A stretch of DNA of 45,759 bases from a virus: positions 1-45,759 of the IMG/VR virus record IMGVR_UViG_3300027852_000063; one strand, 5' to 3'. The position numbers and the translations under genes are program-made. The number at the start of each line of letters is the position of its first letter. The stretch's first letter is position 1. Below are positions 1 to 7,015 of this stretch, piece by piece. The notes below the pieces were generated by a model. The model was not told where the DNA came from and searched no databases. It was given only the letters and a program-made list of their open reading frames with translations.

Positions 1-537
1 GGTTACAAAGGGTATAATACTATAAGCAGAGAGATGTTTAGAAGTAAGTATTATGAGAATTTATTAAATGTAAAAGATAAAACATTGTATATGGTTATGT
101 GTGATAATATACTAAGAAATTCTAATGCTTACTATAAGAAAGGATTATTAATATCTAATTTATCACAGAGTAGTATGGTTAAAAAAACTGGAATCTCGTG
201 GACCGATATTAGAACTAAGTGCATTCCTAAATTAGACTCGTTAGGTATTTTGTGTAAGATCGAGTCAAATAACAATTGTAAATATGTTCTAGGAGTTAGA
301 ACTGAAGAAGGTAAAGAATTACTATTTATTTATTATTTAATTATACTACATGAAAAGCATATAGAAAAAGTGTTGGAGGAGACAGACTCATTTAATAATC
401 CATATAGAATAGTTAAATTACAAGAAGTAGATTATTATAATAATAGTCTACGAGATAATATAATAGATATTGTTAGTAACGGTGGCAGTAAATATAAATT
501 AATGGAAAAGGTAGAAAATGTCGAAAATAACCTATAA
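1..537 (+). CDS. Probable winged-helix DNA-binding protein, 5' end outside window
   Basis: The frame is open from base 1. The first in-window ATG is at 34 and has no convincing ribosome binding site, while the codons before it read as ordinary protein, so the true start is probably upstream. The segment around residues 37-80 from that ATG (Gly-Leu-Leu-Ile-Ser, then a Ser-rich turn, then a helix and a Leu-Gly-Ile strand) looks like a winged helix-turn-helix of the kind found in replication initiators and phage regulators. This is a pattern impression, not a firm family match. The 3' end overlaps the next gene by 20 bases, so the two are probably translated together. The function is unknown. 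Codon use is AT-rich like its neighbours. Confidence 0.7.
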   Translation, partial: GYKGYNTISREMFRSKYYENLLNVKDKTLYMVMCDNILRNSNAYYKKGLLISNLSQSSMVKKTGISWTDIRTKCIPKLDSLGILCKIESNNNCKYVLGVRTEEGKELLFIYYLIILHEKHIEKVLEETDSFNNPYRIVKLQEVDYYNNSLRDNIIDIVSNGGSKYKLMEKVENVENNL

Positions 538-1039
538 TAAAAGTACAGACGAAAAAAAATCGAAAAAACAAATAGAGGCCCGCGTTGAAAAAATTACAAG
601 AGATACTTCTCCTGAAATAGGGTTATCTTTTGCTGAGGTAAAAACTAGAATAGAATCTGTTGTTGAATATGAACGAAATCGAAATAGAGATAAAATAGAA
701 GATTTGACATCTCAAGTTGTAGAATTAGTCGATAGAGTTATGGATCTAGAGAAAGAATTATTGACTAAGAATATAGAGTTATCAAATAAGAAGGAACAGA
801 TAGTAATATTGAGTGACGTACTAGAAACCGAAAGAACCAGGTTAGATAGTTTTGCTAAAGGAATAAAAGAGGTTAGTGATAAACCAGAATTTGATAGGCC
901 ACAAATAAATGAGTCGGTTTTTATAAATCCTATGGGAGAGGATAATTTTGTAGAATCACATATAATTCCAGAGAAAGTTATAGGTGGTGATGTGGCTACT
1001 GATTTAGACAAATTAAGGAAATTAGTAAAGAAAGGGTAG
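518..1039 (+). CDS. Coiled-coil hypothetical protein
   Basis: This 173-residue protein starts at an ATG inside the end of the previous gene. Residues about 50-115 form a long charged heptad-like helix rich in Glu, Lys and Leu, so a coiled coil and oligomerisation are likely. The N-terminus is Lys-rich. The C-terminal third carries Pro and Gly and reads as less ordered, ending in a Lys-rich tail. No catalytic motif is visible and I do not recognise a family. The 3-base gap to the next gene and the overlap with the previous one place it in the same operon as the putative DNA-binding protein, so a partner role there is possible but unproven. Confidence 0.8.
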   Translation: MSKITYNKSTDEKKSKKQIEARVEKITRDTSPEIGLSFAEVKTRIESVVEYERNRNRDKIEDLTSQVVELVDRVMDLEKELLTKNIELSNKKEQIVILSDVLETERTRLDSFAKGIKEVSDKPEFDRPQINESVFINPMGEDNFVESHIIPEKVIGGDVATDLDKLRKLVKKG

Positions 1040-1042
1040 AGG

Positions 1043-1396
1043 ATGCGTGTAGTTAAGTTTGAAGATGTAAGAAGTGTGGAGTTGATGAAGATAGCTAAGT
1101 TAACGGCAGAAGTTAAAAAGTTAAATATGGAAATAGATAATTTACGTGCAGAATTACCTCCACGTAATGAGATAGCAGCTGTTATGTGTATAAAAAGACA
1201 TTATGTCGAAACTGGCGAATGGCGTGTTGTAGAGACTAGTATAGAGAAGTATGTAGAAGAATTGTATAATAGAGGATATTTAGTAATTAAACCTACACAA
1301 ATTAAAGTAGGGTATTCAGAAGATAAAGAACTTGGTACTAATTTTACTGTACGTATGATATTCGACGAAACTGAAGATGTGGAAGATAAAATATGA
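1043..1396 (+). CDS. Hypothetical protein with N-terminal coiled coil
   Basis: This protein has 117 residues. The ATG is preceded by an AGAGG-type site that overlaps the end of the upstream gene. Residues 8-38 are a Leu/Lys/Glu-rich helix of coiled-coil type. The remaining residues alternate helix and strand, with a Val-Lys-Pro strand region near 80-110. No known domain is recognised. Its stop codon overlaps the start of the next gene in an ATGA arrangement, the usual sign of translational coupling. It belongs to the early or middle accessory block, but its function cannot be told from sequence alone. Confidence 0.75.
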   Translation: MRVVKFEDVRSVELMKIAKLTAEVKKLNMEIDNLRAELPPRNEIAAVMCIKRHYVETGEWRVVETSIEKYVEELYNRGYLVIKPTQIKVGYSEDKELGTNFTVRMIFDETEDVEDKI

Positions 1397-1566
1397 AAAT
1401 AAAATTTGAGAAGCCAGATGGTAGATACTGTAATATGAAAAATTCGGAATGTAAAAAAAATGGGATAGTTTATAAAGATACATATGGTTACATTTGTGCT
1501 AGATGCGGAGGTCGTGTATCTAAATGGCTACCAATGTCTATGCTAATTAAAAAGATTTGTGTTTAA
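1393..1566 (+). CDS. Small zinc-ribbon protein
   Basis: This 57-residue frame runs from the ATGA overlap with the previous gene to a TAA at 1564. It has Cys13, Cys20, then a Cys35-Ala-Arg-Cys38 pair followed by Gly-Gly. This is the shape of a small zinc ribbon, with the CxxCGG knuckle the most telling part. Such proteins bind nucleic acid or another protein, but the target is not visible here. The start position, the overlap and the Cys pattern support a real gene. The stop lies just before the start of the actin-like ATPase gene, so the two are probably co-transcribed. Similar small Cys-pair proteins occur at 3071 and 8967. Confidence 0.65.
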   Translation: MKIKFEKPDGRYCNMKNSECKKNGIVYKDTYGYICARCGGRVSKWLPMSMLIKKICV

Positions 1567-1580
1567 GCAATGGGGGTAAT

Positions 1581-2576
1581 ATGGAGCAAGGAATTGGGTT
1601 AGACATAGGCACTAATATGTTAGTAAGTGCTATGAAAGATGATGAAGGAAACGAAGTCTATAAAAAACAACGTGATAGTTTTTTTAAGATATCACCTAAG
1701 TCAGCTGTGAACAGAAAAAGTATAAAGATGTCTTTAGAAGGTCGTAAAGTAAATTTTATTATGGATGGTGATGATTTTGTTATAGTGGGAGAAGATGCTG
1801 TTGTGATGGCGAATGAGAGAAACGTGAATACACGCCGACCTATGGCAAAAGGGGTATTATCCCCGAAAGAAAAAGATTCATTACCAATGATAAAATTACT
1901 AATACAAAGTTTACTTTTAGATGCTTCACCTGGTCCTCTTGTTTTTTCCATACCAGGTAATCCTGTAGGTGAGAGTTTTGATATCCATTTCCATAGAGAA
2001 ATGATAAAGACTTTTGTTAAAGAAATGGGTTTTGAATCCTCTGATATAAATGAAAGTTTCGCAATAGTGTTTTCTGAATTACTTGATCATAATTTAAGTG
2101 GTCTGTGTATCAGTTTCGGTGCTGGTATGATAAATGCATGTTTATCGTTCGAAGGAGATCCGTTAGTAGAGTTTGCTTTTTGTAGAGGCGGCGATTGGAT
2201 TGATAAACAAGTAGGAAATGCATTAGATATAAGTTCCTCTATAGTTCAAATAGAGAAAGAACGTGGTGATATAGATTTATATAAACCAGAAGGCAAGATA
2301 CAAGAAGCAATAAGTGTTTATTATAATGTGTTGATAGAGTATGCAGTAAAAAATATTATATATGAATTGAAAAAAATAAATTTACCACCAGCGGTTGTTA
2401 GGGGTGGTTTGCCTGTTGTAATATCTGGTGGTCTTGTATTGGCTAAAGGGTTTAAAAATAAATTTATAGAGGAAGTAGAGAATAATAAATTTCCATTTTC
2501 AATAAAAGAAATAAAGGAAGCAAAAGAGCCTATGCTAGCTGTTGCAAGGGGATGTTTACTGGCTGCATCTATATAG
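1581..2576 (+). CDS. Actin-like (ParM/MreB/Hsp70-fold) ATPase
   Basis: This 331-residue protein has the actin-fold nucleotide-binding signatures in order. Phosphate-1 lies at residues 6-12 (Gly-Leu-Asp-Ile-Gly-Thr-Asn). A connect-type segment lies near 157-165 (Asn-Glu-Ser-Phe-Ala). Phosphate-2 lies at 176-183 (Cys-Ile-Ser-Phe-Gly-Ala-Gly-Met). An adenosine motif lies at 279-291 (Val-Val-Ile-Ser-Gly-Gly). Family members polymerise with ATP and segregate plasmids (ParM), shape cells (MreB) or position phage DNA. I chose the ATG at 1581 because a GGGGG site sits 4 bases upstream; an upstream in-frame TTG has no such site. The small basic protein that follows could be a ParR-like adaptor, but I see no sequence proof. 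The exact subfamily is uncertain. Confidence 0.85.
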   Translation: MEQGIGLDIGTNMLVSAMKDDEGNEVYKKQRDSFFKISPKSAVNRKSIKMSLEGRKVNFIMDGDDFVIVGEDAVVMANERNVNTRRPMAKGVLSPKEKDSLPMIKLLIQSLLLDASPGPLVFSIPGNPVGESFDIHFHREMIKTFVKEMGFESSDINESFAIVFSELLDHNLSGLCISFGAGMINACLSFEGDPLVEFAFCRGGDWIDKQVGNALDISSSIVQIEKERGDIDLYKPEGKIQEAISVYYNVLIEYAVKNIIYELKKINLPPAVVRGGLPVVISGGLVLAKGFKNKFIEEVENNKFPFSIKEIKEAKEPMLAVARGCLLAASI

Positions 2577-2585
2577 GGATAAATT

Positions 2586-2906
2586 ATGTTTGAAAAAATA
2601 ACACAAAATGCACGAATAAATCAATTAGCATGGGAAACCATAGTGTTGCCTACACTACAACAATTATACACTGCTAGAAGAAGGGTTAACCATATAAGGT
2701 TAGAAGCTATTCTAACAATTTTAGGTAGACGAGAGGCTTGGGTTTTTGATAACTATATAAGTAGAGATGACGAAAAGTTAGGTGTAAAAGGATTATTAAT
2801 TGTATTAAAAGAAAAACGAGAAAACATAAAAGAAGAAAAGGTAGCTGTTAAGTGGTTAAAAAAAGAAATAATAAGAAAAGAAAATGCATTGAATCATAAA
2901 GGATAG
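2586..2906 (+). CDS. Small basic hypothetical protein downstream of actin-like gene
   Basis: This protein has 106 residues and starts 9 bases after the ATPase gene. It is mostly helical. The C-terminal third (about residues 68-106) is strongly Lys/Glu-rich with a net basic character, which could bind DNA or a filament. No known domain is recognised. In ParM systems the gene after the ATPase often encodes the DNA-binding adaptor ParR, and the size fits, but the ribbon-helix-helix expected of ParR is not evident. I therefore leave it as hypothetical. Confidence 0.7.
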   Translation: MFEKITQNARINQLAWETIVLPTLQQLYTARRRVNHIRLEAILTILGRREAWVFDNYISRDDEKLGVKGLLIVLKEKRENIKEEKVAVKWLKKEIIRKENALNHKG

Positions 2907-2915
2907 GAGGAAAGT

Positions 2916-3074
2916 ATGACAAAAGGTACAAAACAATATTTTGAATGTACTTTTGGAAATAAATCTCATATTAGTTTGTTTGGTAAAATAGTTTTGTCAC
3001 CTTTTATACTAATGATCGGTGGTTTATTTATGATTTTTGATTTTTTATTTGGTAAAAAGGGAGAGGTTAGATGA
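2916..3074 (+). CDS. Small single-pass membrane protein
   Basis: This 52-residue frame follows a clear AGGAGG site 4 bases upstream of its ATG. Residues about 22-46 form one hydrophobic stretch rich in Leu, Ile, Phe and Gly, so the protein probably spans the membrane once, with a short Lys-rich C-terminal tail. Its stop overlaps the next ATG as ATGA, so translation is coupled to the zinc-ribbon gene. The function is unknown. Its size suggests a host-takeover or membrane-associated phage peptide rather than an enzyme. Confidence 0.65.
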   Translation: MTKGTKQYFECTFGNKSHISLFGKIVLSPFILMIGGLFMIFDFLFGKKGEVR

Positions 3075-3337
3075 CTTTAAAACAACGTATCTGTGGGTTT
3101 ATAGGTCATAGAAGTGATGTATTCGAAGCATGGAATGGAGACCGCATAAATAATGTTAGATTTATTTGTAAACGGTGTGGGTATAAAAGCCGTTGGTTTA
3201 GAACTAAAGATTGTGACATTGAGCAGGAATCTAAAAAATGTTGTTCTGTTGGTGGGCAGTTTGGAGTTGACGCAGATAAATTAATTTTTTGTGATACATG
3301 TAGTAAGAGAGATTTGTGTATTAAGGAAAGGAATTAA
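3071..3337 (+). CDS. Cys-rich protein, DUF1660-like
   Basis: This protein has 88 residues. An N-terminal segment (Cys8, Gly-His near 12-13) is followed by Cys33-Lys-Arg-Cys36-Gly, then Cys48, Cys57-Cys58 and a Cys75-Asp-Thr-Cys78 pair with a further Cys82. The first half resembles the short phage family DUF1660, which has a Cys...Gly-His...Cys-x-x-Cys-Gly layout and is thought to bind zinc. The second half adds another possible zinc site. Its role is unknown. It is coupled to the membrane peptide gene by an ATGA overlap. Confidence 0.7.
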   Translation: MTLKQRICGFIGHRSDVFEAWNGDRINNVRFICKRCGYKSRWFRTKDCDIEQESKKCCSVGGQFGVDADKLIFCDTCSKRDLCIKERN

Positions 3338-3355
3338 ATGGTATAGGAGGTAGAT

Positions 3356-3613
3356 ATGGGGGATGCTTATTCAGGAGTTGATGGATCTTTGTGGCATCGT
3401 AACATCGAAGATAAATTTGAGCAAATACGAACTTTGATATTTGAAGTATTAACTGCAGAGCCTCAGTTAACACTTAGAATGAAGCAAGAGATAGATAAGA
3501 CTCTAAAGTGTTTTACAATGGATAAATGGATTACAGAAGAAATAGATGGAAAAACTGTAAGGCGTTTAGTGTTTCCTGAGAAACTAATAGCCAAGATTCG
3601 AGGGAATGATTAA
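3356..3613 (+). CDS. Hypothetical protein
   Basis: This 85-residue protein has an AGGAGG site 5 bases upstream of its ATG. It appears mainly helical, with an amphipathic segment at about residues 15-50 and a short basic end. No family is recognised and no motif stands out. The strong start signal, the lack of a competing frame and the tight spacing support a real gene. Confidence 0.7.
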   Translation: MGDAYSGVDGSLWHRNIEDKFEQIRTLIFEVLTAEPQLTLRMKQEIDKTLKCFTMDKWITEEIDGKTVRRLVFPEKLIAKIRGND

Positions 3614-3639
3614 AATGGATTTTATAATGGAGCGTAAGG

Positions 3640-3870
3640 ATGCGTTTAAAATATTTTAAGTGGGTTGATGATCATATACCAAAGGATGGCGCCTACCATA
3701 ATGTTATTATTACTGAGGATAGTTTATATGTTGATAATGTGTATTGTTATATCAATGAGGAGCTAGAAAAACGAAGAATCATGCCTATACTATTGAAATA
3801 CTTTGGTATTGCTTTCTATATGTTAATTATTGTTGGTTTATTTTACATATTTTATACAGGGAGAGGGTAG
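3640..3870 (+). CDS. Small membrane protein with C-terminal helix
   Basis: This protein has 76 residues. A GGAG site lies shortly upstream of the ATG. Residues 1-48 are soluble-looking, with many charged and aromatic residues. Residues about 49-72 form a single hydrophobic helix, followed by Thr-Gly-Arg-Gly. The layout suggests a tail-anchored membrane protein with the N-terminal part in the cytoplasm (inference). It is not recognisable as a holin. It is the last sizeable gene before the leader with the solitary CRISPR repeat. Confidence 0.65.
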   Translation: MRLKYFKWVDDHIPKDGAYHNVIITEDSLYVDNVYCYINEELEKRRIMPILLKYFGIAFYMLIIVGLFYIFYTGRG

Positions 3871-3874
3871 CATC

Positions 3875-3919
3875 ATGGCAGGTTTTGGAGGTTGGATAGA
3901 TAAACATCTTGCGCAATGA
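3875..3919 (+). CDS. Possible 14-residue leader peptide
   Basis: A very short frame starts at an ATG preceded by GGGAGAGGG and ends in TGA at 3917. It would encode 14 residues with Gly and Trp. The ribosome binding site is good, but at this length chance is a real alternative. If translated, it would end about 30 bases before the CRISPR-type repeat. Confidence 0.25.
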   Translation: MAGFGGWIDKHLAQ

Positions 3920-3948
3920 TTTATTGTTTGTTTTATTAAATGCTAAAC

Positions 3949-3980
3949 ATCGCTCCCCGTGCGGGGGCGTGGATTGAAAC
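3949..3980 (+). repeat. Solitary type I-C CRISPR repeat (SRU1), candidate RNA anti-CRISPR
   Basis: This 32-base unit matches the type I-C repeat pattern. It has a CGCTCCCC left arm, a CGGGGGCG right arm, and the conserved 3' end GTGGATTGAAAC that becomes the crRNA 5' handle. The RNA would fold as a 7-bp stem (one G-U pair) with a CGTGC loop. It is GC-rich in AT-rich surroundings, stands alone with no second repeat, and lies in a 150-base leader between 3919 and 4070. It points the same way as transcription. Over the last 29 bases the copy at 15965 differs by one base (loop G/A). Phage-borne solitary repeats are known to work as RNA anti-CRISPRs; that role here is inference. Confidence 0.85.
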
Positions 3981-4069
3981 TATTACAAAAAAATAAAAGA
4001 ATAGGTAAGCCCCTGAAAACCAGTAGTGTGTGGCAGATAGTAGCGACCTATAAAAAGGGGGCTATCTTT

Positions 4070-4477
4070 GTGGATAAATTAGCAGAAAAAATAGACACAT
4101 TAACGAAGTTAATATCGGTAAAACACAAAACACCTGTGGCCGAACAAGATTGGATTTATTTAATTCATCATATGCATCAACCTGAAAAAGAGGCGGATAT
4201 GGAGACTTTGCATCATTGTGAGTTATTTGAAAAAAAGAGCATGAAGGGGAAAAAGTTTACACAAAAACATGTAAAAGAAGGTAAAGTATATCAACATGTT
4301 TTAGACTTGAAAAAAGTAAGCGATAGTCCGAAGGTTGTTTATGATCATTTAAATAATGGATTTAAAGTTAAGGTTAGGAAAATAAATAAAAAAGAGTATG
4401 CGGTGCTGTCTGGATTAGTCAGTATTAAAAAAACGAAATGGTCAGATCAAGATGCAGGTAAGTTATGTGTGGTATAG
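4070..4477 (+). CDS. Basic hypothetical protein next to SRU1; candidate Acr by position only
   Basis: This 135-residue protein uses a GTG start with an AAAGGGGG site 8 bases upstream. A longer frame could begin at a GTG inside the CRISPR repeat (3959), but that start has no site and the added residues look like read-through of RNA structure. The protein is Lys/His-rich, mainly alpha plus beta, with a His-His-x-His cluster near residue 32. I recognise no family. It overlaps the amidotransferase gene by 13 bases. Solitary CRISPR repeats on phages are often close to anti-CRISPR genes, so this is the best candidate by location. Nothing in the sequence itself proves it. A short inverted pair (AGCCCC near 4008, GGGGCT at 4058) could mask its start site. 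Confidence 0.7.
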   Translation: MDKLAEKIDTLTKLISVKHKTPVAEQDWIYLIHHMHQPEKEADMETLHHCELFEKKSMKGKKFTQKHVKEGKVYQHVLDLKKVSDSPKVVYDHLNNGFKVKVRKINKKEYAVLSGLVSIKKTKWSDQDAGKLCVV

Positions 4478-5901
4478 TCGCTTGTATTGGTAATTATGAA
4501 CAAACGGATTTAATAGATAGATTATCTATTATAAAGCATCGTGGACCTGATGATGAACAGTATTTGTTTTTAGATAAGTTTGGGTGTGGTTTTGTTAGAC
4601 TCAGTATAATAGATGTGGATAATGGTGCGCAGCCAATTACCAATGAGAATAATACAATTATAGTAATGTGTAATGGTGAAATATATAATTATAAGGATTT
4701 AACTTTGGAATTGAAAAATAAAGGGCATATATTTAAAACTAGTAGTGATGTAGAAGTACTTATTCATTTGTATGAAGAGTATGGTGTGAAGTGCATAGAT
4801 TACTTACAAGGTATGTATGCTTTTGTTATATACGATGCCATAGAGTGTAGATTGGTGGTTGGTAGGGATCATATAGGGTTGAAACCATTGTTTTATGAAG
4901 TAAGTAAAAATAATATATTTATATCTTCCGAGTTAAAGTGTTTTTGTGGTACGAATGATGATGTTGCTTCTTTGATGGAAAAAAATTTATTTGGTTTTAT
5001 ATTAGATACAGAATCTACGGTGTATGAAAATGTAAAGCAAGTTAAACCAGGATGCGTTTTTTATGTTGATTATCCATTACTTAGTAGAATTAATCATTAT
5101 GAGGCTAATTATAATATAAAGGAAAGTTCTTTAGAAGATTGTTTGAAAAAAGCAGTGGAAACACATCTATTGAATTCAGATGTGGATGTAGGTATATCCC
5201 TTTCCGGTGGAGTTGATTCATCACTAATAGCGGTGCTTTGTAAAGAAGTGAGAGCAGATGTGAATACCTATACTCTTACTACCACACGTGGGTCAGAAGA
5301 TGCATACTATTCTAGAAAATTGGCTAGAAAATATGGGTTTAACCATACTGAAATCACCATTGATAGTGTACCAGCGATAGACAATAATTTTAATTATGCG
5401 TTGGATTATGTATTGTCGGATAGTGGTGTGTTTAACAGTAAAGGTGATATTGTTGTGATGCGCTTCTATGAAAAAGTTGCAAAGTATGTTAAAGTAATGT
5501 TGTCTGGTGATGGTGGCGATGAATTATTTGGTGGGTATTGGATGCACGAAAAACCTTTAGGGTTTAAGGATAAGTTATTATTAAATTGTTTTGATGACAC
5601 GTTTAAGTGCTGGTTAGATCGTAAGTTTCCAGAAAACAATGAGTGCGTTGGTGCAAAAAGTGTGTTAGATATATTGTTTACTTCAGCATTACCAAATTAT
5701 CATTTGTGGACTCTTGATAGAAGTTCTATGAGATATGGAGTGGAAGCTAGGGTTCCTTATTTAGATGTAAATGTAATGTATAATGTATTGAATAAAGAGA
5801 GTAGAATTGGTAAAAAATTATTAAACTCTATGTATCTAAAGTACTTACCAGATTACATAGTGAATAGAAGTAAAGTAGGTTTTTGTGACGCTTTGGGGTA
5901 G
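4465..5901 (+). CDS. asnB: Asparagine-synthase-type glutamine amidotransferase
   Basis: This 478-residue protein has a class II glutaminase half followed by an ATP-pyrophosphatase synthetase half. Glutaminase residues include the N-terminal nucleophile Cys2, Arg45 in a Arg-Leu-Ser-Ile-Ile-Asp segment, Asn70-Gly-Glu-Ile-Tyr-Asn and Asp95. Synthetase residues include Ser-Gly-Gly-Val-Asp-Ser-Ser at 247-253, Ser-Gly-Asp-Gly-Gly-Asp-Glu at 347-353, and the later Glu-Ala-Arg-Val-Pro-Tyr-Leu-Asp. All key residues are present, so an active enzyme is likely. The reaction moves glutamine ammonia to an ATP-activated carboxylate. It is shorter than the usual 550-630 residues and ends just after the Arg-Ser-Lys-Val-Gly-Phe element. 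The substrate could be aspartate or a cell-wall carboxyl; the M15 peptidase next door makes the wall option worth testing. Confidence 0.9.
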   Translation: MCGIVACIGNYEQTDLIDRLSIIKHRGPDDEQYLFLDKFGCGFVRLSIIDVDNGAQPITNENNTIIVMCNGEIYNYKDLTLELKNKGHIFKTSSDVEVLIHLYEEYGVKCIDYLQGMYAFVIYDAIECRLVVGRDHIGLKPLFYEVSKNNIFISSELKCFCGTNDDVASLMEKNLFGFILDTESTVYENVKQVKPGCVFYVDYPLLSRINHYEANYNIKESSLEDCLKKAVETHLLNSDVDVGISLSGGVDSSLIAVLCKEVRADVNTYTLTTTRGSEDAYYSRKLARKYGFNHTEITIDSVPAIDNNFNYALDYVLSDSGVFNSKGDIVVMRFYEKVAKYVKVMLSGDGGDELFGGYWMHEKPLGFKDKLLLNCFDDTFKCWLDRKFPENNECVGAKSVLDILFTSALPNYHLWTLDRSSMRYGVEARVPYLDVNVMYNVLNKESRIGKKLLNSMYLKYLPDYIVNRSKVGFCDALG

Positions 5902-5914
5902 GGGGTAGAAAAAG

Positions 5915-6361
5915 ATGGGTATTAACTGGAATAAGTATAAACACTTTGAAAGATACGAGTTTGATGATCCAGATGTTCCAGGATCGGGTGATAGGATAAA
6001 TGAACAAACAATAATATTACTACATAAAATTCGTGTTGACCATGGTATGCCAATCATTACACATAATAAGTATGGATTACGTGGTTGTGTTTGTGTAAAA
6101 GAAGAGGGGCACTCAAGCAGATCAGAACACTATATAAGTAACGGAGCTTCTGCGGTTGATTTTCATTTTAAAACGAATATGAATGCTAGGGAGCAAGTAA
6201 AAATAATTTTAGAGTCAGGGTTTAGGGGTATTGGAGTATATTATGATTGGACTTGGCCTAGAATTGGTAAGTTGTCTGTAGGTTTTCATGTAGATTTACG
6301 AAAAAGTAGATACGCTATATGGAAGCGCGATAAGGGAAAGTATGTTTATTTTTTAAAATAA
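5915..6361 (+). CDS. Peptidase M15-family cell-wall peptidase
   Basis: This 148-residue protein has a layout typical of the M15_3 type: an N-terminal Phe-x-x-x-Glu-Phe-x-x-Pro segment, Gly-Asp-Arg-Ile-Asn, a Leu-x-x-Ile-Arg helix and a zinc site. The zinc ligands appear to be His72 and Asp82 (Ser-Glu-His...Gly-Ala-Ser-Ala-Val-Asp) and His125 (Gly-Phe-His-Val-Asp-Leu-Arg). The His-to-Asp gap is three residues longer than the common HxxGxAxD form. Family members cut peptidoglycan peptide links as D,D-carboxypeptidases or endopeptidases and often serve as endolysin or tail-tip enzymes. There is no signal peptide and no wall-binding domain. It follows the amidotransferase gene by 13 bases. Confidence 0.85.
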   Translation: MGINWNKYKHFERYEFDDPDVPGSGDRINEQTIILLHKIRVDHGMPIITHNKYGLRGCVCVKEEGHSSRSEHYISNGASAVDFHFKTNMNAREQVKIILESGFRGIGVYYDWTWPRIGKLSVGFHVDLRKSRYAIWKRDKGKYVYFLK

Positions 6362-6379
6362 TGGGGGGTATTAAAGAAA

Positions 6380-6601
6380 ATGGAAGAAAGAATTATTGGA
6401 GTATGTAAGTGGTTTTCACCAGAGCGGGGTTATGGCTTTGTTATAAGAGAGGATGATCCAGGAAGTGAATACTTTATACATTATTCATCTATCGAAATGG
6501 ATGGGTATAAAACGTTAAAAGCAGGACAGAAAGTAAGTTTCATATTAGTGGATACTGATAAAGGAATTCAGGCAAAAGAAGTTAAGGCAGAGGGTATCTA
6601 A
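6380..6601 (+). CDS. Cold-shock domain protein
   Basis: At 73 residues it is the standard length of a CspA-type OB-fold protein. RNP1 is seen as Lys-Trp-Phe-Ser-Pro-Glu-Arg-Gly-Tyr-Gly-Phe-Val (about residues 10-21), and RNP2 as Tyr-Phe-Ile-His-Tyr-Ser-Ser-Ile (about 31-38). The C-terminal strand pattern Gly-Gln-Lys-Val-Ser-Phe is also present. Such proteins bind single-stranded RNA or DNA, melt RNA structure and can act in antitermination. In a phage it may assist expression of structured transcripts. It has a GGGGG site upstream and directly abuts the next gene. Confidence 0.92.
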   Translation: MEERIIGVCKWFSPERGYGFVIREDDPGSEYFIHYSSIEMDGYKTLKAGQKVSFILVDTDKGIQAKEVKAEGI

Positions 6602-7015
6602 ATGCTGCTTCAAGAGGCTATTATAGAAAAAGAATTTATAAGGGATAGAATAGACATCATTATGGAAGTTATTTTAGAACACGGTGATGAGATACTTGGA
6701 AGTGACTTAGACACTTTAAAAGATCTATATGATAAGTACCAGTTATTTTGCATAGCGATAGATAGAGCTTTTCATACTACTGAATTGGATTATGAAGGAA
6801 AGAAATTAACTATTGCTGATGGAGTTGTATTAAAAAATGTACTACAAATTAAAATCGAGGATAAGAAAAAATTATTGATTAAAATCGAGAATAAGCAAAA
6901 ATCATTGGTGCATTCAAATGATGTTGATTTAAGAAAAGAGCTTAATGATTTGTGTACTGATTATAAAATACTAGATATGGCTATACAACGTACGTCATGG
7001 ATTGTTGAGGTTTAA
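6602..7015 (+). CDS. Helical hypothetical protein
   Basis: This 137-residue protein starts immediately after the cold-shock gene stop. It is almost wholly helical, with repeated Lys/Glu-Ile-Glu stretches at about residues 78-104, including a near-duplicate pair (Ile-Lys-Ile-Glu-Asp-Lys and Ile-Lys-Ile-Glu-Asn-Lys). A coiled-coil hairpin is likely. No enzyme motif is seen and no family is recognised. Its end overlaps the next start by one base. Confidence 0.7.
   Translation: MLLQEAIIEKEFIRDRIDIIMEVILEHGDEILGSDLDTLKDLYDKYQLFCIAIDRAFHTTELDYEGKKLTIADGVVLKNVLQIKIEDKKKLLIKIENKQKSLVHSNDVDLRKELNDLCTDYKILDMAIQRTSWIVEV

Noticed and set aside
3959-4069. Extension of the 4070 gene upstream to a GTG inside the CRISPR repeat
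   Set aside because: The start lies in the repeat stem-loop, has no ribosome binding site, and the extra residues look like chance read-through. The GTG at 4070 has a good site.
3949-4085. A true CRISPR mini-array with a spacer after SRU1
   Set aside because: No second repeat follows at spacer distance. The weak likeness of 4054-4080 (GGGGGC, GTGGAT) to a repeat is too poor and includes the gene start.
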